Origin: Oscillospiraceae bacterium
GTDB lineage: Bacteria; Bacillota; Clostridia; Oscillospirales; Acutalibacteraceae
Length of the DNA: 39,960 bases
Assembly: GCA_015065665.1 (NCBI GenBank)
Contig: SVPX01000005.1
Location: forward strand, 1-39,960
Reading direction: 5' to 3'
The notes under the pieces: model-generated
The model's input: the letters and a program-made list of their open reading frames with translations, nothing else
Database searches by the model: none
What the model was told of the DNA's origin: nothing
Program-made: the position numbers and the translations under genes
In this document: positions 24,101 through 32,645 of the stretch, one piece after another
How positions within the stretch are numbered: position 1 is the stretch's first letter
Layout of the letters: the number at the start of each line of letters is the position of its first letter

Positions 24101-24802
24101 GTTATTAAGAACCTTACTCCCGCACAGGTTACAGAGAGTGTTGAGTACTTTGCAAATGCGCTCAAGTCCGCTCAGATGGTATTCATCCCCGGCGGTTTCT
24201 CAGGCGGTGACGAGCCTGACGGTTCAGGTAAGTTCATCACAGCATTCTTCCGTAACAAAGCAGTTACCGAGCAGGTACACGAGCTTCTCAAGAATCGTGA
24301 CGGTCTTATGTGCGGTATCTGTAACGGCTTCCAGGCTCTTATCAAACTGGGCCTTGTTCCTTACGGCGAGATTATTGATACAGACGAGAATTGCCCCACA
24401 CTTACATACAACACAATCGGACGCCACCAGTCCAAGCTTGTTAATGTTCGTGTTGCTTCCAACCTGTCACCCTGGCTCAGGTATTCACCTGTTGGTGAGA
24501 CATACCTGACACCTATCTCTCATGGTGAGGGCAGATTCCTTGCAAGTGATGAGCTTATCCAGAAACTTATCGCAAATGGTCAGGTTGCAACTCAGTATGT
24601 TGACCTTCAGGGCAATGCTACTGCAGATATCCAGTTTAACCCCAACAATTCCGCTTACGCTATTGAGGGTATCACATCTCCCGATGGTCGTGTATTCGGT
24701 AAGATGGGTCACTGTGAGCGTATCGGCAATGGTCTTTACAAGAATGTTCCCGGTAATTCTGATATGGGTATTTTCCGCGCTGCAGTTGATTATTTCAAAT
24801 AA
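21107..24802 (+). CDS. purL: FGAM synthase, long single-chain form
   Basis: PurL converts FGAR to FGAM using glutamine and ATP. The 1231-residue chain holds all parts: N-terminal domain, FGAM synthase domains (DTYWSDHCRHTTF, FKNETHNHPTEIEPFGGAA, FGAGGVSVAIGE) and the C-terminal glutaminase (FPGTNCEYDSA, CGICNGFQALIK with nucleophile Cys1072, PISHGEGRF with catalytic His). Its glutaminase motif is intact, unlike PurF in the same operon. ATG 21107 follows GGAGG by 9 bases. The start codon lies one base after the purD stop. A long antisense open frame (22133-23533) is a codon-bias shadow. Confidence 0.97.
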   Translation: MVYRLYVEKKEGLTAEAQSLRNEINNLLMIKSLTDLRVINRYDVENIDKDLFDYAKTTVFSEPQLDNISSELPDTSDCIVFATEYLPGQFDQRADSAAQCIQLISQCERPTVRTAKVFLLYGNVTEEELSVIKNFIINPVESREAQLETYDSLAFECEIPEGVETLTGFCKLDKTGLAEFVEKYGLAMDADDIEFCQNYFISEDRDPTITEIRMIDTYWSDHCRHTTFLTNIDNVTFCDELLEGAYNRYLQTREAMGRTEKPKSLMDIATLAAKFLRAEGKLPNLDESEEINACTVKIKVEIDGKEEDWLLLFKNETHNHPTEIEPFGGAATCIGGAIRDPLSGRSYVYGAMRVTGAADPTVPVADTIEGKLSQRKIVTTAAAGYSSYGNQIGLATGIVDELYHPGYMAKRMEIGAVIAAAPQENVRREVPAPGDVVILLGGKTGRDGCGGATGSSKSHTLSSIETCSAEVQKGNAPEERKLQRLFRNKEASLLIKRCNDFGAGGVSVAIGELADGLKINLNAVPKKYEGLDGTELAISESQERMAVVVEPGDVEKFKALAAAENLEATIVAEVTEEPRLVMTWGDKAIVNLSREFLNSNGAEKHIDIAPAAPVLYKKEAGESFTENMKALVADLNVCSKRGLSERFDSTIGAGTVLMPFGGKYQRTPIQAMVNKVSVERKHTDTVSFMSWGFNPFVSEKSPYHGAYLAVVESLAKLVATGGSMDGAYLTFQEYFESPRTDAQRWGKPLSALLGAFDAQLDFEIASIGGKDSMSGSFENIDVPPTLVSFAVTTGNVKTVTSPEFKGAGHKVVLLTPQFNKYGLPDKDSQKEVFATVEKLIRDGKVLAAYTPGFGGIAEAVYKMAIGNGIGFEFADGITSEEIFDCCYGGFVLELADDTQVGSVLGTTTDATEIRFGGEAVSVTALSDLYENKLEDVFSCNIDQGKREIPTLNFDGKAQIAPAIKVAKPKVLIPVFPGTNCEYDSAKVMRDAGAEAEIIVIKNLTPAQVTESVEYFANALKSAQMVFIPGGFSGGDEPDGSGKFITAFFRNKAVTEQVHELLKNRDGLMCGICNGFQALIKLGLVPYGEIIDTDENCPTLTYNTIGRHQSKLVNVRVASNLSPWLRYSPVGETYLTPISHGEGRFLASDELIQKLIANGQVATQYVDLQGNATADIQFNPNNSAYAIEGITSPDGRVFGKMGHCERIGNGLYKNVPGNSDMGIFRAAVDYFK

Positions 24803-24822
24803 TTTATTATAAACTTAATACA

Positions 24823-24885
24823 GCAGAAGGCTTCATAAATTGGGGTAAAAAAACACTTGACTTTTGAAGCCTTTTGCAGTAACAT
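24823..24885 (+). promoter_or_regulatory. guaB promoter embedded in an inverted repeat
   Basis: The promoter is TTGACT (24857-24862), 17 bases, TAACAT (24880-24885). A 13-base inverted repeat, GCAGAAGGCTTCA (24823-24835) with TGAAGCCTTTTGC (24865-24877), has one mismatch; its right arm fills the spacer between -35 and -10. It could be an operator, or a stem in the purL 3' end. Confidence 0.65.
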
Positions 24886-24935
24886 AGTAGAAATATTTAT
24901 TTCTAAAAAAGATGATGAAAGAGGAGGACTAAATC

Positions 24936-26444
24936 ATGGCATTCTATTACAGTGAGCCTTCACGCACATTCAGTGAGTATCTTCTTGTTCCCGGTTATAC
25001 TTCCGAGGAATGCATTCCTGCAAATGTTAATCTGAGCACACCTCTTACAAAGTTCAGAAAAGGTCAGGAAGAACCTGCAATCAAACTTAACATTCCTATG
25101 GTTTCTGCTATTATGCAGTCCGTTTCCAACGATACAATGGCTATCGCACTTGCAAAAGAGGGTGGCGTATCCTTTATCTACGGTTCTCAGACAATTGAGG
25201 ACGAGGCAGCTATGGTTGCTCGTGTTAAGGGCTACAAGGCTGGTTTTGTTGTAAGCGACTCCAACCTTACTCCCGATTCAACTCTGGCTGATGTTCTTTC
25301 TCTCTATGAGATTACAGGTCACAGCACAATGGCTGTTACTGAGGATGGTACCCAGAACGGCAAACTCCTTGGTATTGTTACAGGCAGAGATTACAGAGTA
25401 AGCCGTATGTCTGCAGACGAGAAGGTAGTAGATTTTATGACTCCTCTTGCAGACCTTATTGTTGCTCCCGAGAGTACAACTCTTAAGGAAGCAAACGATA
25501 TTATCTGGGAGCATAAGCTCAATTCTCTTCCCATTGTAGACAAAGAGGGCAATCTCCTTTACTTTGTATTCCGCAAGGACTACTCTCAGCATAAAGAGAA
25601 TCCCAACGAGGTTCTTGACAGCCAGAAGAGATACATTGTAGGCGCAGGTATCAACACACTTGACTACGAAAAGAGAGTTCCTGCTCTTGTTGAGGCTGGT
25701 GCAGACGTTCTCTGTATCGACTCCTCCGAGGGTTACACCTGCTGGCAGGCAAAGACTCTCAAGTTCATCCGCGATAAGTACGGCGACACAGTTAAGGTTG
25801 GTGCAGGTAACGTTGTTGACCGCGATGGCTTTATGTTCCTTGCAGAGGCAGGCGCAGACTTTATCAAGGTTGGTATCGGCGGCGGCTCTATCTGTATCAC
25901 CCGTGAGACAAAGGGTATCGGCAGAGGTCAGGCAACTGCTCTTATCGAGGTTGCAGCAGCAAGAGACGAGTACTTTGAGAAGACAGGTATCTATATTCCT
26001 ATCTGCTCTGACGGCGGTATCGTTCACGATTATCATATGACTCTTGCACTTGCAATGGGTGCTGACTTTATGATGCTGGGCAGATACTTCGCAAGATTTG
26101 ACGAGTCCCCCACAAACAAGCTCATTATCAACGGTACTTATGTTAAGGAGTACTGGGGCGAGGGTTCAAACCGCGCTCGTAACTGGCAGAGATACGACCT
26201 TGGCGGTAAGACTAAACTTTCCTTTGAAGAGGGTGTTGACTCCTATGTAACATACGCAGGTCCCCTTAAGGACAATGTTGCAAAGAGCCTTTACAAGGTT
26301 AAGTCCACAATGTGCAACTGCGGTGTTATCAACATCCCCGACCTGCAGAAGAATGCAAAACTCACAGTAGTTTCCTCTACATCTATCGTTGAGGGCGGCT
26401 ACCACGATGTTATGCTTAAGACAGCAGGCCAGTCCAACAGATAA
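24936..26444 (+). CDS. guaB: IMP dehydrogenase
   Basis: GuaB oxidises IMP to XMP with NAD, the first committed step to GMP. The 502-residue protein has the (beta/alpha)8 barrel with the active-site loop [13 protein letters not shown] (Cys320), a [10 protein letters not shown] strand (about 289-298) and PICSDGGI (about 355-362). Two CBS domains are inserted at about 105-215. The loop has GGGS where most enzymes have GPGS. GAGGAGGAC precedes the ATG. It follows the pur operon but has its own promoter, so IMP supply and GMP branch can be controlled separately. Confidence 0.95.
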   Translation: MAFYYSEPSRTFSEYLLVPGYTSEECIPANVNLSTPLTKFRKGQEEPAIKLNIPMVSAIMQSVSNDTMAIALAKEGGVSFIYGSQTIEDEAAMVARVKGYKAGFVVSDSNLTPDSTLADVLSLYEITGHSTMAVTEDGTQNGKLLGIVTGRDYRVSRMSADEKVVDFMTPLADLIVAPESTTLKEANDIIWEHKLNSLPIVDKEGNLLYFVFRKDYSQHKENPNEVLDSQKRYIVGAGINTLDYEKRVPALVEAGADVLCIDSSEGYTCWQAKTLKFIRDKYGDTVKVGAGNVVDRDGFMFLAEAGADFIKVGIGGGSICITRETKGIGRGQATALIEVAAARDEYFEKTGIYIPICSDGGIVHDYHMTLALAMGADFMMLGRYFARFDESPTNKLIINGTYVKEYWGEGSNRARNWQRYDLGGKTKLSFEEGVDSYVTYAGPLKDNVAKSLYKVKSTMCNCGVINIPDLQKNAKLTVVSSTSIVEGGYHDVMLKTAGQSNR

Positions 26445-26463
26445 TTTTATATCAAATATAACA

Positions 26464-26502
26464 AAACGCTATGCAGTGTAAAATTTGCATAGCGTTTCTT
26501 TT
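26464..26502. terminator. Bidirectional terminator between guaB and tspO
   Basis: A perfect 12 bp stem, AAACGCTATGCA (26464-26475) with TGCATAGCGTTT (26486-26497), is followed by CTTTTT on the plus strand and preceded by A-rich sequence that serves the convergent minus-strand gene. Confidence 0.9.
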
Positions 26503-26972
26503 TATGTGTTCAGAATGTAAATTGCAAGATTCAGATACCCTGCAAAGGTTACCCACAGCAGGTAGGGGAGCATAAGGTAGCCTGCCCGCTTATCTATCCT
26601 GTAAAAAGCAACGGTTGTGGCAATAATCAGTCCCCACAGCACAAGAAGCCATATAAAGGCAAAGAGGTATGCCTCTAAACTGAAGAAGATGATTGACCAG
26701 CAGAAGTTGAAGAACAGTTGCACAAAGTACAGGGTGAGGGCGTTCCGTCTTTGTACTCCTTCGCCCTTTTGCCACACAAGGTAGGACGCAATACCCATCA
26801 GCACAAAGAGGATGGTCCACACCACAGGGAAGAGCCATGAGGGAGGAGACAGGGGCGGTTTTGTGACGGAGCCGAAAGCCTCCATACTTCCCATTGTGAG
26901 CAGAGCGGATAATCCACCTACAGCCAGGGGGATAGCAATAAACAATAAAAGTCTTTTCCAATGAATTTTCAG
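26502..26972 (-). CDS. tspO: TspO/MBR family membrane protein, probable CTG start
   Basis: TspO proteins are five-helix membrane proteins that bind porphyrins and other hydrophobic ligands. The 156 residues contain PPLSPPSWLFPVVWTILF (about 39-56), FFNFCWSIIFF (about 86-96) and PYLLWVTFAGYLN (about 136-148), all typical. The frame is open further upstream but holds no ATG that would give a family-like N-terminus. AAGGAGGTG (complement at about 26980-26988) lies 8 bases before a CTG codon, which would give the N-terminus (M)KIHWKRLLLF and the usual family length. GTG inside the ribosome site is the alternative. Function in this organism is unknown. Confidence 0.85.
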   Translation of the reverse strand: MKIHWKRLLLFIAIPLAVGGLSALLTMGSMEAFGSVTKPPLSPPSWLFPVVWTILFVLMGIASYLVWQKGEGVQRRNALTLYFVQLFFNFCWSIIFFSLEAYLFAFIWLLVLWGLIIATTVAFYRIDKRAGYLMLPYLLWVTFAGYLNLAIYILNT

Positions 26973-27037
26973 AAAAAACACCTCCTTGTGAATTATATTG
27001 CACAGGGAGATGTTTAATTCATATTTTGCGTAAAGAA

Positions 27038-27068
27038 AAGGTCCCGACTTATATAAAGTCAGGACCTT
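27038..27068 (-). terminator. Terminator of the dockerin phosphoesterase gene
   Basis: AAGGTCC and GACTT (27038-27050) pair with AAGTC and GGACCTT (27056-27068) around one mismatch. On the minus strand a T-rich tract, TTTTCTTT, follows. Confidence 0.8.
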
Positions 27069-27087
27069 ATTTGGTTTTGCTTTTATA

Positions 27088-30069
27088 TTATGTGAATGTG
27101 TAAGTTGAGCAGGTATACTTGCCGCTGCTTTCGCCATCGATGTAGTAACCGATGCCGTCCTTTCCTGTGAGGGTGATGTCAACGGTCTGCTTACTGCCGT
27201 CTGTGAAGATGATATTCTGATAATCCTCGTAACTGAATGTGATGGAATAAATCTTCTGACTCTGGCTGTTTGTCTTTACATAAGTCATATTCTCACCGGG
27301 CCATGTAGCCTTTGTGCCTGCAGTACCCCATACATAAGCCTTCACAGTACCCCAGTTGTAATTATCTGTAAAGTAAACTGTGATTTCGTCAGATACAGGA
27401 ATATCAGAGTCTGCAAGACTGCCGCCTGCTGCCTTGATGATTGCTTCAAGTTCAGCAATAAGGTTGTCTGTTACTGCTGAGTCCTTTGTGACCTTCAGGT
27501 TATATTTGAGAGCCTGATACTGGTCGTAGGAGCTGTAGATATAGTTTGCTGCAAGGAGGTTTTCGATGTTTTCTTCGTCATACTCGGGAACAGTAACATC
27601 GGGAACAGATGTAATCTCTGTAGGCTCCTCTGTTGTAGTTGCTATTACAGTTGTTGTAACAGGAACAGTAGTTTCCTCGGTTGTCTCTGTGGGGATAACT
27701 GTATTCTCTGCTTCAAATCCGTCAATAAGACCTGCAACGTACTTCTGAATGTCGGTTGCATCCTTGATGTTTACAGAGTTATCAGCATTTACATCAGCTT
27801 CTTTTAAAGCAATATCCTCAGGAGAAACAAGACTTGCGCAGTATTTCTGAATGAGAGTTGCATCCTTGATATTTACATCTGTGTCAAGGTCAGCATCACC
27901 GATGATACGCAGTGTAGCGCCAACTGATGCAATTGCCTTTGTTTTCTCTGAGAAGAGAACGATAAGCTTGTTTGTGCTTGTGTTGAAATTAAATGTGTAA
28001 ACACCGCCTGTTGCAACCAGTGTGCAGTCACCTGCACCTGAGGTCATCTCCCAACCACCTGAGGATGATGTTGTGGTTGTGTTCTGGATTGTACCGCCGT
28101 TGCCAAGCCAGGTGGAGCCTTCCATAACCTTGAACTTGTATGTGCCTGCTGCGAGTTCAAGGGTGCGTGTAACAATATTTGCCTCAGCGGTCTTTGTGAA
28201 TGCATCCTTCTGGTCCCAGTTGTTGAAGGCACCGGGCAGATATACATCAGCATACTCGGGAGTATCTTCATTCTCCCAGTGACCGCGGGAGTCACCTGTG
28301 ATGAAGTAGTTTACATCAGAACCTCTATTGCCTGCAATCCATGTGTGGGATACTGTGCCGTTCTTTACTCTGTGGAATGTTACATCGGTAACATCTGCAG
28401 GAACTTTCAATTCCCAACCTGCGGAGGTAAGGGTTGCTGTGTACTCTTTGCCTGTGGCATTGTCAACAAGAGTCACAACTCTGTCTACGCTGTTAAGTAC
28501 CCAGTCTGTGTCTGCACCGCTGGACTTAAGTGTGATTGTGATTTCCTGTGCAGGGACAACAGTTGTTATCTCAGGAACAGTTGTTGTTACTTCGGGAGCA
28601 TCTGTTGATGTAGCAGGTGTAGTAACCTCTGTTGTGTCTGCAGGTTTTGTTGCAGGAGCAGAGGGCTTTGTATCGTCAACAGGTTTGTCGATAGCCTCTG
28701 TGTCAAAGGGGATGATGTAACTGCACTGAGGCATTGTTTCGTTGTAGTACATATTTGTGCCGTTGAAGAGGATGCAATCCTCGTAAACCTCAACGATATA
28801 ACCCTCAGAAAGACCAAGTACTTCATCACGGTTTACAGAGCCGTTAATAAGGCGTCTTACACCGCCGATAGCAGAGTTGTGCATCATAACAGCAGATGTA
28901 CCTGAGTTGTCGGAGTAGTTATACTGAGCGGAAAGTTCAAGGTGTGTGTGACCTGTGATGATAACACATTCCTTGTAGGTTTCCATAAGCTTTATAAAGC
29001 GCTGAACATCGGGATTTGACTTTACGAGTCCAAGGTTGTAGTAGTAGGGAGCGGTACTTTTGTCACCTGAACCCCAACCTGCCACATTGGCGTGTTCAAT
29101 GATAAAGATGTTTTTGCCGTCTGTGGAGTATTTCTTCAGAAGTCCCTCAAGCCAGTCAAGCTGAGCTTCAGAAAACTGTGTGCCCTTGTTTGTATAGAAA
29201 CCGCCTTCCAGCGCCATAAAGATAAAGTGGTCGCCTGTGGTAGGCTCTGTTACCTCAAAGTAGGGTTTGCCTGCTTTGATTGTTTCCTCTGTAGAGTCAA
29301 GACCTGTTGCCTTGATAAAGGGAGTATTGTTGTTGTAGTAGTTGCCGTTTTCATTCCATACAGTACCAACATCATGGTTACCGTTTGATTCGTAAATGGG
29401 CTTTGAGTAGGAGGAATCAGCAAGGATTTTCTGATATCTCTTGTATTCCGCAGCGAATGTTCTGTTGCCATCCTGGTCATTTACCACATCACCGGATACA
29501 ACACTGAAGTCAACATCTCTGTCGTTGAGAGTTTCAAATGCCGCTTTCAGATGTGTCTCATCGTTGGGATAAGAGTTGCCGCCATAACTGTCGTTTGCAA
29601 GTTGGGGGTCGCTGATTGCACCGAAGGTGTACAGAGCATCTGAAGAACTGAAGGGAAGCTGACGGTCTGCAGGGATGTCATACACAGCAGTAGCCTTCTG
29701 AACTGTGCGGTTTGCCTCAGCAGGTTCAGTTGTGCTTTTGATAGCAATAACCTTTGTGGCGTCAGCAGGAATAGCGGTGTACTTAGGCATAGTGAGTGAG
29801 CCCTGGCCGGCAGAGGTTTTTACAATGCCGATTTCCTGTGAATTCTCAAGGGCTTTTGTATTGTCTGCCCAGTAGAGATAGTAGGTGGCAGAGGTATCAT
29901 CAGTGGATGAGACTGTGATTGTACCCTGTGCGAAACCAGCCTTTGACTGTGTAAAGGAGTATATGATGCTGGTGCCTGCAGCATAGGCAGATGTTACACC
30001 AACCATCATTACGGATATTATCATCAGAAGTGATAATAACACAGCAAGGACTTTCTTTGAAATTTTCAT
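27088..30069 (-). CDS. Secreted metallophosphoesterase with starch-binding modules and dockerin
   Basis: This 993-residue extracellular protein joins a calcineurin-like phosphoesterase to amylosome modules. Signal peptide about 1-30; beta-rich domain about 32-133; phosphoesterase about 145-450 with metal ligands in ISDPQ (152-156), VVSGDVVND (190-198), SNGNHD (228-233), IIEHA (323-327) and ITGHTH (371-376). A Thr/Pro linker follows, then a beta domain (about 508-595), an X25/pullulanase-like module (about 607-707, VYLPGAFNNW), a type I dockerin (about 722-782, GDADLDTDVNIKDAT and ADVNADNSVNIKDAT), a Thr linker, a FIVAR-like helical hairpin (about 830-885) and a CBM26-like module (about 895-985, WGTVKAYVWG, ATWPGENM). 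The dockerin is internal, as in the amylase at 5345. The substrate is unknown; phosphorylated starch is one inference. TAAGGAGG precedes the ATG. Confidence 0.9.
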   Translation of the reverse strand: MKISKKVLAVLLSLLMIISVMMVGVTSAYAAGTSIIYSFTQSKAGFAQGTITVSSTDDTSATYYLYWADNTKALENSQEIGIVKTSAGQGSLTMPKYTAIPADATKVIAIKSTTEPAEANRTVQKATAVYDIPADRQLPFSSSDALYTFGAISDPQLANDSYGGNSYPNDETHLKAAFETLNDRDVDFSVVSGDVVNDQDGNRTFAAEYKRYQKILADSSYSKPIYESNGNHDVGTVWNENGNYYNNNTPFIKATGLDSTEETIKAGKPYFEVTEPTTGDHFIFMALEGGFYTNKGTQFSEAQLDWLEGLLKKYSTDGKNIFIIEHANVAGWGSGDKSTAPYYYNLGLVKSNPDVQRFIKLMETYKECVIITGHTHLELSAQYNYSDNSGTSAVMMHNSAIGGVRRLINGSVNRDEVLGLSEGYIVEVYEDCILFNGTNMYYNETMPQCSYIIPFDTEAIDKPVDDTKPSAPATKPADTTEVTTPATSTDAPEVTTTVPEITTVVPAQEITITLKSSGADTDWVLNSVDRVVTLVDNATGKEYTATLTSAGWELKVPADVTDVTFHRVKNGTVSHTWIAGNRGSDVNYFITGDSRGHWENEDTPEYADVYLPGAFNNWDQKDAFTKTAEANIVTRTLELAAGTYKFKVMEGSTWLGNGGTIQNTTTTSSSGGWEMTSGAGDCTLVATGGVYTFNFNTSTNKLIVLFSEKTKAIASVGATLRIIGDADLDTDVNIKDATLIQKYCASLVSPEDIALKEADVNADNSVNIKDATDIQKYVAGLIDGFEAENTVIPTETTEETTVPVTTTVIATTTEEPTEITSVPDVTVPEYDEENIENLLAANYIYSSYDQYQALKYNLKVTKDSAVTDNLIAELEAIIKAAGGSLADSDIPVSDEITVYFTDNYNWGTVKAYVWGTAGTKATWPGENMTYVKTNSQSQKIYSITFSYEDYQNIIFTDGSKQTVDITLTGKDGIGYYIDGESSGKYTCSTYTFT

Positions 30070-30102
30070 AAGATAGCCTCCTTATAGAATAAAAAACCGA
30101 TT

Positions 30103-30163
30103 TGTACGATAGTCCGTACATTCTTACTCTTTTATCATAACATACAAAATGATTGTATACAAT
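30103..30163 (-). promoter_or_regulatory. Promoter and two operator-like palindromes for the dockerin phosphoesterase
   Basis: On the minus strand the promoter reads TTGTAT (30162-30157), 17 bases, TATGAT (30139-30134). The -35 box lies inside the perfect 12-base palindrome ATTGTATACAAT (30152-30163). A second inverted repeat, TGTACG-6-CGTACA (30103-30120), covers the first transcribed bases. Two palindromes flanking the promoter suggest control by one or two dimeric regulators. Confidence 0.72.
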
Positions 30164-30184
30164 AGAAAATTACCTTATATATGC

Positions 30185-30215
30185 AAAAACCGACCTGAAA
30201 ATCAGATCGGTTTTT
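30185..30215. terminator. Terminator at the end of the ydj-like operon
   Basis: AAAACCGA and CTGA (30186-30198) pair with TCAG and TCGGTTTT (30202-30214) around one mismatch. T-rich tracts follow on both strands. It serves the minus-strand operon. Confidence 0.85.
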
Positions 30216-30245
30216 ATATTGTGCTTTAACTGAATTTTAAGTATA

Positions 30246-31514
30246 TCAGAAACTTCCGCTGTGTCCGCCATGAGAAGAACCTGAAGAAGATGTGTGGCTG
30301 CCGCCACCTGAACTTCCTGTATCCTTAGGTCTTGCACGTTTGGAAACAGTTGAATAAAGGAAGGTATCTGCTCTTTCAGAGATAACAAGGCTTCCGCTTC
30401 TCAGGTAATTTTTTGCAGCAGGCTCGTATCTTACGGATTTAAGCTGACCTTTCATAATCAGTACAGCGATAAAGGCAATAATCACACCAACCACAATGCT
30501 GATAAGCAGATAAGTGATTTCAAAGTGGATTTTGCCGTGGGTGGAGATTTCTTTCTCACACAGGTCTGCAAAGAGGTTGAATGCCCCATTGTAGTCACCT
30601 TCAGAGAGCAAGGGAACAAACCTGTCCTCGATATCGTAAAGGTCGGAGTCGTTGAAAATCTCCATAGCTTTACCGCAGGTGGAAGTTGCCCAGATACGCT
30701 CCTCAAGGGATACAAAGAGGAGGATACCGTCACGGCTTTCGTTATATCCGTATTTGTTGTAGTCGTAGAAATCGTCTGCGAATGCAGTTGCAGTTCTGCC
30801 TTCTGTGTAAGGGGCGGTTACAACTACCACATCGCATTGATACTCTTCGCTGATTCTCTCAAGTTTTTCGGTGAGAACTTCCAGCTCAACAGATGTGAGA
30901 AGTCCCTCAAAGTCACAGACCTTGGCAGAATGTTTTCCGTTAAAATACTCAGACTCATAGTAATGATTAGGGAAGGAATCATTGTTGTCAAGGCTGTCAC
31001 CAAAGGAGCCATACTCATCATCAGTAGCAGGACCTGAGTTTATCATCAGTTCAACTTCACACAGGTCTGCAAAGGAGTTGAATGCACCGTAGTAGTCACC
31101 GTCTGACAGATAGGGGACCACCACATCTTCGATATCATAAAGAGTGTAGTCATCAAAGATGTTCATACCATTGCCACAGGTGGATGTTGCCCATACACGC
31201 TCCTCAAGAGATACAAAGAGGAGAATACCGTCTCTGGTGTCTCCGTATCCGAAGCCGTTGTAATCGTAGTAGTCATCCGCAAATTCTGTGGCGGTTTTGC
31301 CCTCTAAATCCCAGGAGGTAACAATTACAACATCACAGCGGTATTTCTCGCTAATATAATCCAGTTTATCGGAGATTACTTCAGCATCATACTCAGTGAG
31401 TAGTTTTTCGTTATCGTGGAATCTTGCGTACTCTGAATCTTCGGTAGCGGAAACTGAAAATACAGTACCTACCATAAGGAGGAGGCATAATAAAATCAAA
31501 GAAATTCTTTTCAT
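30246..31514 (-). CDS. ydjH: YdjH-like membrane protein with two TPM domains
   Basis: The 422 residues comprise a signal peptide (about 1-23), two TPM (DUF477/YgcG-type) domains in tandem (about 35-160 and 200-325), a membrane helix (about 331-352) and a low-complexity C-terminus rich in Gly, Ser and His. Both domains share the pattern TATxFADDxYDYN, RDGILLFVSLEER and WATSTCG, so the second arose by duplication. In Bacillus subtilis YdjH has a TPM domain and works with YdjG and YdjI at the membrane, where they recruit PspA. Here the same three genes are together. It starts 4 bases after the ydjG-like stop, with GGAGG inside the end of that gene, so translation is coupled. Confidence 0.85.
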   Translation of the reverse strand: MKRISLILLCLLLMVGTVFSVSATEDSEYARFHDNEKLLTEYDAEVISDKLDYISEKYRCDVVIVTSWDLEGKTATEFADDYYDYNGFGYGDTRDGILLFVSLEERVWATSTCGNGMNIFDDYTLYDIEDVVVPYLSDGDYYGAFNSFADLCEVELMINSGPATDDEYGSFGDSLDNNDSFPNHYYESEYFNGKHSAKVCDFEGLLTSVELEVLTEKLERISEEYQCDVVVVTAPYTEGRTATAFADDFYDYNKYGYNESRDGILLFVSLEERIWATSTCGKAMEIFNDSDLYDIEDRFVPLLSEGDYNGAFNLFADLCEKEISTHGKIHFEITYLLISIVVGVIIAFIAVLIMKGQLKSVRYEPAAKNYLRSGSLVISERADTFLYSTVSKRARPKDTGSSGGGSHTSSSGSSHGGHSGSF

Positions 31515-31518
31515 ATCC

Positions 31519-32616
31519 TCAACCTCCGAAACTCATAAACAGAGTAATTGCAAGGGTAGCAACAGCAGTAACACTTGCCGCAATAATACCCCAGTATTTC
31601 CAGAAAAGTTTCTTGTCCATAGGCAGGTCGCCTACAAACTTACCTGTCTGACCATTCATGGCAAAGGTGTACTTTTTGCCCTCGTAGGTTGTGTTGAGAA
31701 TCCACACAGGATAAAGGGCGTACTTTGCCTTTCCGTTGTGGAGGTTGATTGTGCTGTGCTCTGTTACCACGGTCTGGTATCCGTTAACAGTAGAAGCAAA
31801 AGTCTCCTCTGTGCTTTTCTTTATACGCTCATTGGCACGGGTAACACTTGCCTCGGCAGATACATCATACTTATCTGCAAAGTAACCTGCCAGATAAGCG
31901 GTCTGAAAGTCCACAGCATCGTTGAAAGCAAATGGCTCAATAGACTCCATCAGGTCGTCCGCCATTTTGGAGGAACCGTCAACAGGCACCCTGTCAAAGG
32001 AAACTCCGCCACCGCGGATAACAGAGTAGTAACTGGTCTTTGTGTAGTCGTAGTCTGAGTCGCTCCAACATCTTACCTTTGTAGCTTTGTATCTGATACG
32101 GGCATCTGCGTCCGCGTCAAAAAGCCAGAAGGGTACATAGATACCCTTGATTTCATCAATGTGATTTTCGTCCTTGAAAATCCTTGGGAGAAGTAATTTA
32201 CCCTTGATATGTCGTCTGAGTCCTGCCTTTGCGTCCTCCTTGTTGAGTTTAAAGGGGATAACATAGTCAGGTTTCAGTTCACCCTGAAACTTTGACATCA
32301 TTACAACAGGATTGCCGCAATAAGGACAAGAAGTGGCGGCGGTGTTTTCATCGCCGATAATCTCACCGCCACAGGATTTACATACATATATTCTCAGGTT
32401 TTCGTCTTCGCCCTCCTGCCACTGGGAGCCTGCCTGAGTTTCCCATTCCATACTGTCAGCCTCAGAGGCTTCACCCTGAAGAACCTCATCCAGGTCCTTC
32501 AGAGCCTCCATTTCAAACTCGGTGTCACAATAAGGACACTTCATCTTCTGAACAGTACTGTTGAACTCAATGGCACCGCCGCAGCAGGGACATTTATATT
32601 CTTGTAAAACTGCCAT
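31519..32616 (-). CDS. ydjG: YdjG-like zinc-ribbon membrane protein
   Basis: The 365-residue protein has two zinc ribbons at the N-terminus (CPCCGG at 9-14 with CPYC at 27-30, and CKSCGG at about 78-83 with CPYCGN at about 96-101). A conserved central domain follows (IKGIYVPFWLFDADADA at about 155-171), and a C-terminal membrane helix lies at about 340-362. This is the layout of B. subtilis YdjG (TFIIB-type zinc ribbon). It is the middle gene of a three-gene operon with ydjI-like and ydjH-like partners and is predicted to sit in the membrane with its zinc ribbons in the cytoplasm. AGAGGA precedes the ATG. Confidence 0.83.
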   Translation of the reverse strand: MAVLQEYKCPCCGGAIEFNSTVQKMKCPYCDTEFEMEALKDLDEVLQGEASEADSMEWETQAGSQWQEGEDENLRIYVCKSCGGEIIGDENTAATSCPYCGNPVVMMSKFQGELKPDYVIPFKLNKEDAKAGLRRHIKGKLLLPRIFKDENHIDEIKGIYVPFWLFDADADARIRYKATKVRCWSDSDYDYTKTSYYSVIRGGGVSFDRVPVDGSSKMADDLMESIEPFAFNDAVDFQTAYLAGYFADKYDVSAEASVTRANERIKKSTEETFASTVNGYQTVVTEHSTINLHNGKAKYALYPVWILNTTYEGKKYTFAMNGQTGKFVGDLPMDKKLFWKYWGIIAASVTAVATLAITLFMSFGG

Positions 32617-32645
32617 GTATAATCCTCTGTTTCGATAATGATTTA

